Source: Bradyrhizobium sp. CCBAU 53338
Lineage (GTDB): Bacteria > Pseudomonadota > Alphaproteobacteria > Rhizobiales > Xanthobacteraceae
Assembly: GCF_015291665.1 (NCBI RefSeq)
Contig: NZ_CP030048.1
Span: 4,402,001 to 4,466,000, forward strand
DNA: 64,000 nucleotides
Direction: 5' to 3'
Shown: positions 43,713 to 53,181 of the stretch, in pieces
Numbering within the stretch: the stretch's first letter is position 1
Layout: the number at the start of each line of letters is the position of its first letter
Made by a program: the position numbers and the translations under genes
Notes under the pieces: model-generated
Database searches by the model: none
Told to the model about the DNA's origin: nothing
Seen by the model: the letters and a program-made list of their open reading frames with translations, nothing else

Positions 43713-44861
43713 ATGGATTTGATTACCACCACCGCTGACCTCGCGGCTGCCTGCAGCCGGCTGGCCAAGCACCCCGTCATTACCGTCGATACCGAGTTCC
43801 TGCGCGAGACCACCTATTACCCGCTGTTGTGCGTGGTGCAGATGGCCAGCCCCGAGGAAGCGATCGTCATAGATACCCTGGCCGAGGGTATCGACCTCAA
43901 GCCGTTCTTCGAGCTGATGGCCAACGAGGCCGTGCTGAAGGTGTTTCACGCCGCGCGCCAGGACATCGAGATCATCTGGCACCAGGCCAACATCATCCCT
44001 CACCCGGTGTTCGACACCCAGGTTGCGGCCATGGTGCTCGGATACGGCGACAGCATCGCCTATGACGCCCTGGTCGAGAAGGTCACCGGCCACCGCCCGG
44101 ACAAGACCCACCGCTTCACCGACTGGTCGCGCCGGCCGCTGACCAAGGAGCAGATGCACTACGCGGTGTCCGACGTCACGCATCTGCGCGACGTGTTCGC
44201 AGCGCTGGATGCCGATTTGAAGAAGCGCCGCCGCAGCGAATGGGTCTCGATCGAGATGGAGATACTGACCTCGCCCAAGACCTACGACTTCCACCCCGAG
44301 CGCGCCTGGGAGCGGCTGAAGACGCGGGTTCGCAAGCCGAAGGACCTCGCCGTGCTGATGGAGGTCGCCGCCTGGCGCGAGCAGGAAGCGCAGAGCCGCG
44401 ACGTGCCGCGGGGTCGCGTGCTGCGCGACGAGGCCGTCACCGACATCGCCACCCACGCGCCGAACACGCTCGAAAAGCTCGCCCATCTGCGCTCGGTCCC
44501 GAAGGGCTTTGAGAAATCCAAATGGGGCGCGGACATCGTTGCCGCCGTCGAGCGCGGGCTCAAGCGCGATTTCTCGACGCTGCCGAAGCTGGAGAAACCG
44601 CGCAACAACTCCAATGGCGCAGCCACGGTCGAGCTGTTGAAGGTGCTGCTGCGCATGACTGCCGAGCGTCACGCGGTGGCCAGCAAGGTCATCGCGACCG
44701 TCGATGATCTCGAGGAGATCGCAGCTGACGACGACGCGGACGTCCCGGCCCTGCGCGGCTGGCGCCGCGAGCTGTTCGGGGACGCCGCACTGAAGCTCAA
44801 GCGCGGCGAGCTGGCGCTCGCGATCGAGAAGGGTCGCGTGATCGGAGTTCAGCGGGTTTAG
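43713..44861 (+). CDS. rnd: Ribonuclease D
   Basis: A 382-residue 3'-5' exoribonuclease that trims tRNA precursors. The DEDD exonuclease domain shows [13 protein letters not shown] (Asp and Glu of Exo I), [11 protein letters not shown] (Exo II), and [14 protein letters not shown] (Exo III, with Tyr of the DEDDy type). HRDC-like helices follow, about residues 205-290 and 295-382. The length matches the family. It is monocistronic. Confidence 0.95.
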   Translation: MDLITTTADLAAACSRLAKHPVITVDTEFLRETTYYPLLCVVQMASPEEAIVIDTLAEGIDLKPFFELMANEAVLKVFHAARQDIEIIWHQANIIPHPVFDTQVAAMVLGYGDSIAYDALVEKVTGHRPDKTHRFTDWSRRPLTKEQMHYAVSDVTHLRDVFAALDADLKKRRRSEWVSIEMEILTSPKTYDFHPERAWERLKTRVRKPKDLAVLMEVAAWREQEAQSRDVPRGRVLRDEAVTDIATHAPNTLEKLAHLRSVPKGFEKSKWGADIVAAVERGLKRDFSTLPKLEKPRNNSNGAATVELLKVLLRMTAERHAVASKVIATVDDLEEIAADDDADVPALRGWRRELFGDAALKLKRGELALAIEKGRVIGVQRV

Positions 44862-44877
44862 CTCGCTGCATCCGCCT

Positions 44878-44952
44878 CGTCGTTGCGAGCGTACCGAAGC
44901 AACCCGGACTGCCTCCGCGGAAAGATTCTGGATTGCTTCGTTCGCAATGACC
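44878..44952. repeat. REP-like palindromic repeat
   Basis: CGTCGTTGCGAGCG-x-CGAAGCAA on the left is mirrored by GATTGCTTCG-x-CGCAATGAC on the right, with a core containing CTGCCTCCGCGGAAAGATTCTGG read across the centre. This is the familiar short palindromic repeat of Bradyrhizobiaceae intergenic regions. It lies between the convergent rnd and transaminase genes. Confidence 0.7.
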
Positions 44953-44970
44953 GAGTTCTGCGCACCGGCT

Positions 44971-46356
44971 TCACCTACGCCGCGTGAGCTTGGCCACTTC
45001 CGGCTTCATGTCATTCAACACGCCAGTGATCGCCGCCAGCAGGTCGTCGATCTGTGCCTTGGTGGTGATCAGCGGCGGGCAGATGGCGATGGCGTCGAGC
45101 ATGTTGCGCGAGATGACGCCGCGCTCCTGGAGCATGCGGCTCGCCATGCCGCCGACGGCGCCGGGCGTTGCGGCCGCGGTCTTGCGGCCCTTGTCGAGCA
45201 CGAGCTCGAGCGCTGCGATCATGCCGACGCCGCGAACCTCGCCGACCAGCGAATGGCTGGTGAGTTCACGTAAGCGGCTCTGCATGTAGCCGCCGAGTTC
45301 GGCGGCATGCGCGACGAGGCCGCGCTCCTCGATGATCTTGAGGTTTTCCAGCGCAATCGCCGAGCCGACCGGATGGCCGCCGGCAGTGAAACCGTGGCCG
45401 AGCACGCCGATCTTGTTGCTCTCGTCCGCAATCGGCTCGAACATGCGGTCGTTCATGATGATGGCCGACAGCGGGAAATAGCTCGAGGTAATCTGCTTGG
45501 AGACCACCATCGCGTCGGGCTTGATGCCATAGGTTTCGCAACCGAACATTTTGCCAGTGCGTCCGAAGCCGCAGATCACCTCGTCGGCGACCAGCAGGAT
45601 GTCGTACTTCTTCAACACCGCCTGGATCTTGTCCCAATAGGTGGCCGGGGGCACCACGACGCCGCCCGCCCCCATCACCGGCTCGCCGAAGAAGGCCGCG
45701 ATCGTATCAGGCCCTTCCTTCTGGATCAGCGCGTCGAGCTCCTCGGCCCGGCGCGTCGCGAAGGCTTCCTCGGTCTCGCCGGGCGCGCCGTCCTTGTAGA
45801 AATGCGGCGAGCCCGTGTGCAGGATGTTCGGCAACGGCAGGTCGAACGAACGATGGTTGTTGGGCAGGCCGGTAAGGCTTGCGGATGCAATGGTGACGCC
45901 GTGATAGGCGCGCATGCGGCTGATGATCTTCTTGCGCTGGGGCTGGCCGAGCGAATTCGAACGATACGCGATCAGCTTGAGGACAGTGTCGTTGGCTTCC
46001 GAACCGGAATTGGTGAAGAACACCTTGCTCATGGGCACCGGCGCGAGCGCGACCAGCTTCTCTGCGAGGTCGATCGACGGCCCGTGCGATTTGGCGGAGA
46101 ACGTATGGTAGAACGGCAGCGCCTGCATCTGCTTGTGCGCGGCCTCGACCAGCCGCTTCTCGTTGAAGCCGAGCCCGACGCTCCACAGGCCTGCCATCGC
46201 TTCGAAATAGCGCTTGCCCGACGCATCGAACACGTAGGGCCCCTCGCCGCGCTCGATCACAAGGGGACCCGCCTGCTGATGCGCGCGCGCATTGGTGTAG
46301 GCGTGGAGCTGGTAAGCCACATCCCGGGCTTCTTGCGAATTGGGCAGCATGGACAT
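44971..46356 (-). CDS. Class III aminotransferase (omega-transaminase)
   Basis: A 461-residue PLP enzyme: GKRYFEAMAGLWSVGLGF near residue 48, NSGSEANDTVLKLI for phosphate binding, AYHGVT, DEVICGFGRTG (PLP Asp) and MVVSKQITSSYFPLSA (PLP lysine, near residue 288). Members transfer amino groups from omega-amines, beta-alanine or putrescine to pyruvate or 2-oxoglutarate. No metabolic neighbour fixes the substrate. The start ATG at 46356 has AGGG upstream. Confidence 0.92.
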   Translation of the reverse strand: MSMLPNSQEARDVAYQLHAYTNARAHQQAGPLVIERGEGPYVFDASGKRYFEAMAGLWSVGLGFNEKRLVEAAHKQMQALPFYHTFSAKSHGPSIDLAEKLVALAPVPMSKVFFTNSGSEANDTVLKLIAYRSNSLGQPQRKKIISRMRAYHGVTIASASLTGLPNNHRSFDLPLPNILHTGSPHFYKDGAPGETEEAFATRRAEELDALIQKEGPDTIAAFFGEPVMGAGGVVVPPATYWDKIQAVLKKYDILLVADEVICGFGRTGKMFGCETYGIKPDAMVVSKQITSSYFPLSAIIMNDRMFEPIADESNKIGVLGHGFTAGGHPVGSAIALENLKIIEERGLVAHAAELGGYMQSRLRELTSHSLVGEVRGVGMIAALELVLDKGRKTAAATPGAVGGMASRMLQERGVISRNMLDAIAICPPLITTKAQIDDLLAAITGVLNDMKPEVAKLTRRR

Positions 46357-46498
46357 TTGCAGGGATCCCTTGAGTCATGACGTCGCCGGCACGGCCGACG
46401 TCACCACTTGGCTATTGCGACGGGACAAAACTTGCAACGCCAATTCGTCGGCAGCAAGCGCTCAGCAGCGTTGCACAAAGCCGCACCAGGGACAGTGT

Positions 46499-46663
46499 TC
46501 AGGTCGCGCCGTCGTCATTTCCGTCGTCGGCTGCGGCCTCCCTTACCTCGACCAGCGCCATCGACAGCAAATAGACGGTCGTGGGCAGGCCAACCCGGCG
46601 CGCCGTCTCGACGGCCCGCGACAGCTCGCTCGCCAGTTCCTTGAGCTCGTCCTCCCGCAACAA
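46499..46663 (-). CDS. Small acidic protein, 54 residues
   Basis: A short gene starting at TTG 46661-46663, with GGTGGGA upstream, and ending at TGA 46499-46501. The peptide is helical and acidic (REDELKELASELSRAVETARRVGLPTT, then VYLLSMALVEVREA). It lies upstream of the transaminase and 34 bases downstream of the isochorismatase-like gene. The codon pattern looks coding. The start codon and the function are uncertain. Confidence 0.5.
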   Translation of the reverse strand: MLREDELKELASELSRAVETARRVGLPTTVYLLSMALVEVREAAADDGNDDGAT

Positions 46664-46697
46664 TGTCCCACCCCATCCATCCGCCGATCGGGTCTGC

Positions 46698-47258
46698 CTA
46701 GACCGCGACGGCGCCGCTGGTTCTGATCAGCTCGGCGCTGGACTGGAGTGTAGCAAAGTTGGCGATGACATCCACCACCGACTGTCGGTAGACGGCCGCC
46801 TCGCTTGTGCCCGGCTGCCGACAGGCCACGGCATCGGTGACCACCTGATAGCGGTGGCTGCGATGAAATCCCTCGATGACGGTGGCCAGAATGGTCTCGT
46901 CGAGGGAAAAGCCCGTCAGCACGCAGCGCAGATTGCGGACGCTGGATACGTAGTCGGCGAAACGGGAGGAGCTGTAAGCCGACGGCAACGCGTGCTCGAA
47001 CGTCATCTCGCCCGGCCTGGGTTTCGCCTCCGCAATCCAATCAGTCAGCCTGGATGACGGATTGAACCACGTCGCCTCCGCGATGCGTTTCAAATGCATC
47101 ACCGGCCAGAGATTGCTCCGCCACAACGCCAGCAACTCCAGGCAGCGAATGATCGTGACGTCGCCGTCGAGGATGACGTGGCGACGCCCCGGGATCAGAT
47201 ATTCCACCTGAAGGTCGGCGCAGACCAGAACCAGCGGATCGTCGTGGGACACCGGCAT
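46698..47258 (-). CDS. Isochorismatase-like protein lacking the catalytic Cys
   Basis: A 186-residue cysteine-hydrolase fold. The Asp of the triad is kept in VCADLQVEYL and the Lys in MHLKR, but where family enzymes have GxxTxxCVxxTA this protein reads TGFSLDETILAT. By my alignment the nucleophilic Cys position is Thr. It may therefore be a binding or regulatory protein, or use different chemistry. It lies 25 bases downstream of a GNAT gene on the same strand, within a three-gene unit opposed by a LysR regulator. Confidence 0.7.
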   Translation of the reverse strand: MPVSHDDPLVLVCADLQVEYLIPGRRHVILDGDVTIIRCLELLALWRSNLWPVMHLKRIAEATWFNPSSRLTDWIAEAKPRPGEMTFEHALPSAYSSSRFADYVSSVRNLRCVLTGFSLDETILATVIEGFHRSHRYQVVTDAVACRQPGTSEAAVYRQSVVDVIANFATLQSSAELIRTSGAVAV

Positions 47259-47283
47259 TGTCTTGCGCAGAGCTGCACCCGTT

Positions 47284-47904
47284 TCAGCGGTCGGCGAGCG
47301 CGAGGTCCCGCAGCGGCGAAGTGACCGCGCGCCCCGCAGAGGCGTCGAGCACCCCCGGACGATCCCAGTCGCCCTCCGGGCGAATGATCACATAGGGATC
47401 GCTGTCCAGCGTGATGGCGTCCGGCCCCGGCTCGATCTCCAGCAACATTTCCGTATAGGAAAAGTCCGAGAAGGTGATCTTGCGGTTGTGGCCGAGCGGC
47501 TTGGCGCCGAAATGAGCCCAGAAGTCGACCAGCCGATCCTGCGCCTGGCCATAGATCTTGCGGAACCCCTTGCGCTTCACATAGTCCACGCTCGCCTGCA
47601 CCAGCTTGAACGAGACGCGCGAGCGTCGATATTGGTGCCGCACCGCAAGCCGCTCCACCTTGGCGAAATCGCCGAAGAACCGCACGCGCAGGCAACCCGC
47701 CGGCTCGTTGCCGACATAGCCGATGAAATGCGCGGCAACCATGTCGTTGCCGTCGAACTCCTCGTCGAACGGACAATCCTGCTCGGCGAGATAGACCGCG
47801 GAGCGAATGGCCGTGACCAGCATGAGATCGCTTGGATCGCGCGCAAGACGGATGGTGATTGCGCGGGAGTCAGGCTTGGCGAGGGGAATCCTAGTGCCGT
47901 GCAT
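47284..47904 (-). CDS. GNAT-family acetyltransferase
   Basis: A 206-residue GNAT protein: RSAVYLAEQDCPFDEEFDGND, GCLRVRFFGDFAKVERLAVRHQYRRSRV (acetyl-CoA motif region, with RRSRVSFKL), and a C-terminal extension rich in acidic residues (EIEPGPDAITLDSDPYVIIRPEGDWDRP). The ATG at 47904, rather than 47910, is favoured because AAGGAG lies eight bases before it. It overlaps the upstream gene by 14 bases. The substrate is unknown; amino-acyl or homoserine-lactone-like acyl transfer is possible. Confidence 0.75.
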   Translation of the reverse strand: MHGTRIPLAKPDSRAITIRLARDPSDLMLVTAIRSAVYLAEQDCPFDEEFDGNDMVAAHFIGYVGNEPAGCLRVRFFGDFAKVERLAVRHQYRRSRVSFKLVQASVDYVKRKGFRKIYGQAQDRLVDFWAHFGAKPLGHNRKITFSDFSYTEMLLEIEPGPDAITLDSDPYVIIRPEGDWDRPGVLDASAGRAVTSPLRDLALADR

Positions 47905-48508
47905 CTGCATAACTCCTTGCTTGGATGATCGCGCCCGGCATCCGCATCGGCTGCCGATGCCAGGGGCGCTCGTAACACCAGAGGTCGGGCTGGAAGCTCG
48001 AGATCGGCGCAAATCCCGTTGCCCTCATGATCTCGCGGCCGGCTGCGGTCGACGGCTGCGCATAGCAATCGGCGCCGCGAAATCTCGTCTGCCGCAGATG
48101 AGCCGCGGCCTTGCCAAGACCAGCGATGCCGCGGCCCGTCGTCGCGATTGCCCAGATGTAGATGGCGGCCACGTCGTCATTCGCGGAAGCGAGATAGCGT
48201 GTCTCGGGCGCGGTCAGACAGATATCGTCCAGCATCAGCGCATCATGTCCGCAGTCATTCAGGAACAGGAAAGCCATGCCGCCGAGCAGATTGCCTTTCC
48301 GGGTAAACGTCAGGATGCTCTGCGGATCGAAGGCCAGATATCTCGCGAGCTCAACCGCCCCGATCTGCACACCCGGCACCAGTCGGTGCGCCATCTCGGA
48401 AAGTGCGGCGATTTCGGAAAATTGCGCGCAACGGACATCCACGTCCGGGTTCAGCGGCAAGGCATCGAAATCATGCCTCGCGGCAAACGAGCCCCTTTCC
48501 ATACTCAT
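47891..48508 (-). CDS. GNAT-like hypothetical protein
   Basis: A 205-residue protein of uncertain family. It has a central GNAT-like strand pattern (SILTFTRKGNLLGGMAFLFLND), then IYIWAIATTGRGIAGLGKAAAHL, which could be an acetyl-CoA loop (TGRGIAGLG), and a Trp-rich C-terminus. It is the first gene of a three-gene unit ending in the isochorismatase-like gene and overlaps the next start by 14 bases. It is divergent from a LysR regulator 71 bases away. Confidence 0.6.
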   Translation of the reverse strand: MSMERGSFAARHDFDALPLNPDVDVRCAQFSEIAALSEMAHRLVPGVQIGAVELARYLAFDPQSILTFTRKGNLLGGMAFLFLNDCGHDALMLDDICLTAPETRYLASANDDVAAIYIWAIATTGRGIAGLGKAAAHLRQTRFRGADCYAQPSTAAGREIMRATGFAPISSFQPDLWCYERPWHRQPMRMPGAIIQARSYADARH

Positions 48509-48579
48509 GTCGTCCCTCTATCGTCCAGGGGTTTTGAACGCCGCCACGAGCAGGAGCTTAGCGGCTGGAGATCAGGAGT

Positions 48580-49620
48580 ATGCAGCAAGTATTGCACCGG
48601 GGTGCTGCAATGATGCAGCACCATGAAGAAGCGCTAAATGCGTCCTGGGACGATTTGAAACTCTTTTTAGCTTGCGCAAAATCTAAAAGTTTCCGCAACG
48701 CGGCCGAGGAGCTCGGGCTCACCTCCACCACATTGATGCGCAGGATCGACCGGCTCGAAGAGAGCATCGGTTGCAAGCTTTTCCTGCGTGACCAGAGCGG
48801 GCTCACGCTCAGCGACGAGGGCACCGCGATGATTGCCGACGTCGCGCACATGGAACGTCACGCCTTCAACGTCTTCCGCCGCGCCTCGCGCTCGTCGAAC
48901 GACACATCGGGCACCGTACGCGTCGCGGTGACGGAAGGTCCCGGCAATTTCTGGATCCTGCCGCGGCTGATCGATTTCCAGAAGACCTACCGCAAGATCA
49001 CCGTCGACCTGCGTTGCGCCATGGAACAAGCGGATGTGGCGCGCCTGGAGTCGGACATCGCGATTCAACTCGAGCCGCCGACCAATCCCGATCTCATCGT
49101 CGCCAAGCTGGGGCGTTTGCACATCTATCCGTTCGTCTCGAAAGACTATGCGGATCTTTATGGCGTACCGGCGACGCTCGCCGAATTGCCGAGTCACCGC
49201 ATCGTCAAGCAGAGCGCACCGCAGGTCGACGACGGCGCTTACGCCCGCGTGCTCGGGTTGAAGTCGCTGGAGGGCATCGTCGGGATCAAGACCAATTCTT
49301 CGGTGGGCGTGCTCTACGCGGTCGAGCGCGGCGCGGGCATCGGCTTCCTGCCAACGGTGTCAATCGCCCTCGGTGCGCAGCTCGTCGCCGTCGACCTGGG
49401 CGTCAGCCACCACGCCGACCTCTGGCTGACCTATCACAAGGAGTTCCGCGCCTCCGAGCGGCACAAGATCGTGGTCGACTGGCTGAAGAAGATCTTCGAC
49501 CCCAAGACCTATCCCTGCTTCCGCGACGAATTCATCCATCCGAACGCGCTGGTGCCTATGATGACGGCGGCGCGAGAAGGCTTTGGATTGACCGGCTATG
49601 TCGCGGCGACGCCGACGTAG
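48580..49620 (+). CDS. LysR-family transcriptional regulator
   Basis: A 346-residue LysR regulator with helix-turn-helix LFLACAKSKSFRNAAEELGLTSTTLMRRIDRLEESIG (about residues 27-63) and an effector domain (VAVTEGPGNFWILPRLIDFQKTYRKI, KTNSSVGVLYAVERGAGIGFLP). ATG 48580 has GGAG 9 bases upstream. A 9-4-9 palindrome covers 48601-48622 inside the first codons. It is divergent from the GNAT/isochorismatase-like unit, which it most likely regulates. Confidence 0.9.
   Translation: MQQVLHRGAAMMQHHEEALNASWDDLKLFLACAKSKSFRNAAEELGLTSTTLMRRIDRLEESIGCKLFLRDQSGLTLSDEGTAMIADVAHMERHAFNVFRRASRSSNDTSGTVRVAVTEGPGNFWILPRLIDFQKTYRKITVDLRCAMEQADVARLESDIAIQLEPPTNPDLIVAKLGRLHIYPFVSKDYADLYGVPATLAELPSHRIVKQSAPQVDDGAYARVLGLKSLEGIVGIKTNSSVGVLYAVERGAGIGFLPTVSIALGAQLVAVDLGVSHHADLWLTYHKEFRASERHKIVVDWLKKIFDPKTYPCFRDEFIHPNALVPMMTAAREGFGLTGYVAATPT
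48601..48622. promoter_or_regulatory. Palindrome in the LysR/GNAT divergent region
   Basis: GGTGCTGCA-ATGA-TGCAGCACC, a perfect 9-4-9 inverted repeat, 93 bases before the divergent GNAT-like start and overlapping codons 8-15 of the LysR gene. LysR regulators bind interrupted dyads, but the usual T-N11-A form is not obvious. Confidence 0.5.
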
Positions 49621-49638
49621 AGTCGAACGCGCGGCGTC

Positions 49639-50781
49639 TCACCACCGATACTCGAAGCCGACGGTGCCTTGGTGCGACGTCAGTTCGTTGCGGAACTTGC
49701 CGTCGTAGTTGACGTAGAGGCGCGCGGTGTTGGTGAGGCTGAGCGAGGCCGACGCCCCGGCGTCCATGCCGTAGCGACTCTCACCGATGCCCGGGACGAT
49801 GATGTTCTGGGTCCCGAGGCTGACCTGCACCGAGCCCAAATCCTGATAAAAATTATCGACGAACTTGCCATAGGCCGAGAGGTCCAGAATCTTCCGGTCG
49901 AAAATGAAATACCGCCCGATTTCGGCGCCGATCATGACGCGCGCGCGCGCGATCGCGCTCGAGCCGACGGTAAGCGGGTCGAGGCCGCCCGCCTCCTGGA
50001 ATGCCGCGCCCGTGGCGCGCACATATTCGAACGCCCCCTTGGGCACGATGCGCATCTGGTCTTTGGTCCAGTAATAGCTGATCTCGGTCAGCGCGCCGTC
50101 GACCGCCGCGCGATAGCCCGCCGTCGCGAAGCCAAAGCCGGTGTCCCTGATGGAATGGACCTTGCCGAAGCCGTGGACGACCGCGAAGGCCCAGGTCCAA
50201 GGCCCCTTGTCGACGGAACCGTTGAAACCGATCTGGGTCAGATCGAGGGTCGCAGACTGGAGCGCAAGCGGCACGTCGATGTCGGTATGGCTCTGGTCGA
50301 CGGAGAAACCGAGATTGACACCCGGCACGATGCGCGCCCCGAAGCCTGCGACGCCGCCGAACGTCTTGCGCTTGTCGCCGACGAAATCGCCCTGCGGATC
50401 GGTCCGCATCGAAATGCCGTAACCCTCGTACCAGGTGCGGTAGCGCGGATCCTCGGTACTCTCGGACGCGCCGCCCCCACCCGGATTGGTGCGCGACGCC
50501 CGGTTGATTCCGCCGGAGGCCTGGTTGCCGAGCCGCTCGAGGAAGTTCGAGCCGAGATCCAGCGCACTGTTGCCGGCCGACTGGTCGTAATTGGTCGACG
50601 TCGGACTCGGAGACGGTATGGGCGTCGGAGACGCTGCCGGCGTCGGGGTCTGCGCGAAACCTGATGTCGCCGGTATCATCACCACAACCGCAAGGGCCAA
50701 GGCGAGTGCCGTCACGATCCGGCGGACACGGTCCAGCCCGATCGTCTGCCGTATCCCCTGGAGCTGCGGAGTGCAGCACAT
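49639..50781 (-). CDS. Autotransporter-like outer-membrane beta-domain protein
   Basis: A 380-residue exported protein. The N-terminus (MCCTPQLQGIRQTIG, then a hydrophobic run ending SGFAQ) is a long signal peptide, followed by a Pro/Thr/Ser linker and a short passenger (NSALDLGSNFLERLG). The C-terminal 270 residues form a beta barrel ending in FEYRW, the classic terminal aromatic recognised for outer-membrane insertion. The barrel looks like the autotransporter beta-domain family but the passenger is very short. Start ATG 50781 is chosen for the signal peptide; the frame is open further upstream. Confidence 0.75.
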   Translation of the reverse strand: MCCTPQLQGIRQTIGLDRVRRIVTALALALAVVVMIPATSGFAQTPTPAASPTPIPSPSPTSTNYDQSAGNSALDLGSNFLERLGNQASGGINRASRTNPGGGGASESTEDPRYRTWYEGYGISMRTDPQGDFVGDKRKTFGGVAGFGARIVPGVNLGFSVDQSHTDIDVPLALQSATLDLTQIGFNGSVDKGPWTWAFAVVHGFGKVHSIRDTGFGFATAGYRAAVDGALTEISYYWTKDQMRIVPKGAFEYVRATGAAFQEAGGLDPLTVGSSAIARARVMIGAEIGRYFIFDRKILDLSAYGKFVDNFYQDLGSVQVSLGTQNIIVPGIGESRYGMDAGASASLSLTNTARLYVNYDGKFRNELTSHQGTVGFEYRW

Positions 50782-51157
50782 GACGACTAATCCCGAAGCA
50801 AATAAGCTGCCCGCAAGAATGCAATACGAACGGCGGCAGGTGCGGCGATTTGTGCCGAACTGCCACGAGGGGTCAACCGTTGGGCAGGACGTCGCCGGGG
50901 CAATTGCGCCTGATTGTGGTTCCGCTGCCACAGGTCGCAAATTGCAGCGGTACATTTTCGATACGGTCTTGAAATTCGCGCGCGGCTTGCTAGCGCGCAA
51001 ATTTCGTGTTGGAATACCATACACAATCGGAATTGGCCGCTCGACTGTGCGTTTCGCGACAGCCTCAAGACTCGAACAGACTTCCGGAAGCCCGTTTGTG
51101 ACGTGGCACGCGAAACAGCGGCCGCGTCTTTTTAGTATCTAGCGGAGGAGACTAACG
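50782..51157. other. Upstream region and leader of the cold-shock gene
   Basis: No gene is supported. The proximal part should hold the promoter and the long 5' leader typical of cold-shock transcripts. The distal part contains the promoter of the minus-strand autotransporter-like gene. No box was identified with confidence. Confidence 0.45.
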
Positions 51158-51364
51158 ATGCCACAAAAGGGCACCGTCAAATGGTTCAACCCCACCAAGG
51201 GTTACGGGTTCATCAAGCCAAACGGCGGCGACAAGGACGTGTTCGTCCACATCTCCGCAGTCGAGCGTGCCGGACTCTCCACCCTGAATGAGAACCAGGT
51301 GGTTGAATACGACCTCGTGGAGAACCGCGGCAAATCGTCCGCGGAGAACCTCAAGGTCTCCTGA
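51158..51364 (+). CDS. cspA: Cold-shock protein (CspA family)
   Basis: A 68-residue single OB-fold RNA chaperone. RNP1 is KGYGFIKP and RNP2 VFVHISAVE; GTVKWFN is the usual start. It melts RNA secondary structure in cold or stationary phase. The ribosome site is AGCGGAGGAG, 7 bases before ATG. A strong terminator follows. The long region upstream suggests leader-mediated control. Several such genes normally occur per genome, so the exact paralogue is unknown. Confidence 0.95.
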   Translation: MPQKGTVKWFNPTKGYGFIKPNGGDKDVFVHISAVERAGLSTLNENQVVEYDLVENRGKSSAENLKVS

Positions 51365-51401
51365 TTTCTCTCGACGCTAAGCGCGAGAGATCATGACGTT
51401 G

Positions 51402-51430
51402 CCCCCGGCTCTGCCGGGGGATTTTGTTTT
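51402..51430 (+). terminator. Terminator of the cold-shock gene
   Basis: CCCCCGGC (51402-51409) pairs with GCCGGGGG (51413-51420), followed by ATTTTGTTTT. A second small stem (TCTCTCG with CGAGAGA, 51367-51390) precedes it. Confidence 0.88.
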
Positions 51431-51454
51431 GGAGGACGAAACGCAGGCCGCGCT

Positions 51455-52108
51455 TCAGTTCGCCACCGGCGCGATCAGGAAATTCTCTGACGCCGAACTG
51501 CCCGTCGTCTTGCAGACATCGCCCTCGATCTTGACCTTGCCGGTCGCAAGCAGGCTCAGCGCCGCCGGATAGATGCGATGCTCGACTTCGAGGATGCGCT
51601 CGGACAGCGTCTCCGCCGTATCGTGATCGCTGACGGGCACTGCACCCTGCATCACGATCGGACCGGCATCGGTCTCGGGGATCACGAAGTGCACCGTCGC
51701 GCCAGACAGCTTGACGCCGGCGCGCAAGGCCTGACCATGCGGATCGAGGCCGGGGAAGGACGGCAGCAGGGAGGGATGGATATTCAGCATCCGCCCGTAC
51801 CATGCCTTCGCGAACTCGGCCGTGAACAGGCGCATGAAACCGCCGAGACAAATCAGCTCGATGCCGTTCTCATCAAGGGCTGCCTGCAATACCGCTTCAA
51901 AGCCGGCGCGGTCCTTGCCGAATGGCTTGCTCTCGATCACCAGCGTCTTCGCGCCGGCCGCCTTGGCCCGTTCGAGGCCAAGCGCATCGGCCTTGTTCGA
52001 GATGACGAGCGAAATCTCCGCCGGAAAATCCGCGGCGCTGGCTGCCTTGATCAGCGCGGACATGTTGGAACCACGGCCGGAGATCAGGATGGCGACGCGG
52101 CGCTTCAT
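51455..52108 (-). CDS. purN: Phosphoribosylglycinamide formyltransferase
   Basis: A 217-residue enzyme of purine synthesis that formylates GAR with 10-formyl-THF. Signatures are ILISGRGSNMSAL at the N-terminus, LICLGGFMRLFT, LNIHPSLLPSFPGLDPHGQAL (with catalytic Asn/His) and SGATVHFVIPETDAGPI with the catalytic Asp. The ATG shares one base with the purM stop (TGATG), so translation is coupled. Confidence 0.96.
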   Translation of the reverse strand: MKRRVAILISGRGSNMSALIKAASAADFPAEISLVISNKADALGLERAKAAGAKTLVIESKPFGKDRAGFEAVLQAALDENGIELICLGGFMRLFTAEFAKAWYGRMLNIHPSLLPSFPGLDPHGQALRAGVKLSGATVHFVIPETDAGPIVMQGAVPVSDHDTAETLSERILEVEHRIYPAALSLLATGKVKIEGDVCKTTGSSASENFLIAPVAN

Positions 52109-53181
52109 CACAGCGCCAGATCGAGATGGCCGTTATAGACGACGCGGTTCTCGCCCTCGGCCGGGATCACGGTACCGAGCCGCGCCACGGTCTCGCCGGC
52201 ATCGGTGAAGACCCGCACGACCTCGTCGACCTTCTCGGGCTCGACGATCGCGATCATGCCTATGCCGCAGTTGAACGTGCGCAGCATCTCGAGTTCGGCA
52301 ATGCCGGCCTGGGCTGCAAGCCATTTGAACACCGGCAGCACCGGCAAGCGGGCGAGATCGATGCCGACGCCGAGATTCTTCGGCAGCACGCGGGGAATGT
52401 TATCGGTAAAGCCGCCGCCGGTGATATGGGCGAGGCCCTTCACCGCACCGGTCTCGCGGATCGCCCGCAGGCAGGATTTGACGTAGAGCCGGGTCGGCGT
52501 CAGCAGCGCGCCACCCAGCGTCATCACCGGCGCAAACGGCGCCTGCGCCTCGAAGCCGAGGCCGGACTGTTCCACGATCTTGCGCACCAGCGAGAAGCCG
52601 TTGGAGTGGACGCCCGACGAGGCGAGGCCAATCACGGCGTCGCCCGCAGCGATGTCCTTGCGCGGCAACAAGGTGCCACGCTCCGCGGCGCCTACGGCAA
52701 AACCGCCGAGATCATAGTCGCCGTCCTTGTAGAGGCCGGGCATTTCGGCGGTCTCGCCGCCGATCAGAGCGCAGCCGGACTCGCGGCAGCCTTCGGCGAC
52801 GCCGGCGACGATCGCAGCCGTCGCCTCCGGGTCGAGCTTACCGCAGGCGAAATAGTCCAGGAAGAACAGCGGCTCGGCACCCTGGACCACGAGGTCGTTG
52901 ACGCTCATCGCGACGAGGTCGATGCCGATTCCGCCATGCAGGCCGGTCTCGATCGCGATCTTGACCTTGGTCCCGACGCCGTCGGTGGCCGCAACCAGGA
53001 CGGGGTCCTTGAATCCGGCCGCCTTGAGGTCGAACAAGCCGCCGAATCCGCCGATCTCGGCGTCGGCGCCCGGCCGTGCGGTGGCGCGCACCATCGGCTT
53101 GATCAGGTCGACGAGGCGGTTGCCCGCGTCGATATCCACGCCTGAATCGGCGTAGGTGAGGCCGTTTTTGCGGTCGGTCAT
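52108..53181 (-). CDS. purM: Phosphoribosylformylglycinamidine cyclo-ligase
   Basis: A 357-residue AIR synthetase, the step after FGAM formation in purine synthesis. Visible are [19 protein letters not shown] at the start, [19 protein letters not shown] (ATP site), [23 protein letters not shown] and [16 protein letters not shown]. The ATG at 53181 gives the family length; an upstream extension is not needed. It is coupled to purN. Confidence 0.96.
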   Translation of the reverse strand: MTDRKNGLTYADSGVDIDAGNRLVDLIKPMVRATARPGADAEIGGFGGLFDLKAAGFKDPVLVAATDGVGTKVKIAIETGLHGGIGIDLVAMSVNDLVVQGAEPLFFLDYFACGKLDPEATAAIVAGVAEGCRESGCALIGGETAEMPGLYKDGDYDLGGFAVGAAERGTLLPRKDIAAGDAVIGLASSGVHSNGFSLVRKIVEQSGLGFEAQAPFAPVMTLGGALLTPTRLYVKSCLRAIRETGAVKGLAHITGGGFTDNIPRVLPKNLGVGIDLARLPVLPVFKWLAAQAGIAELEMLRTFNCGIGMIAIVEPEKVDEVVRVFTDAGETVARLGTVIPAEGENRVVYNGHLDLAL

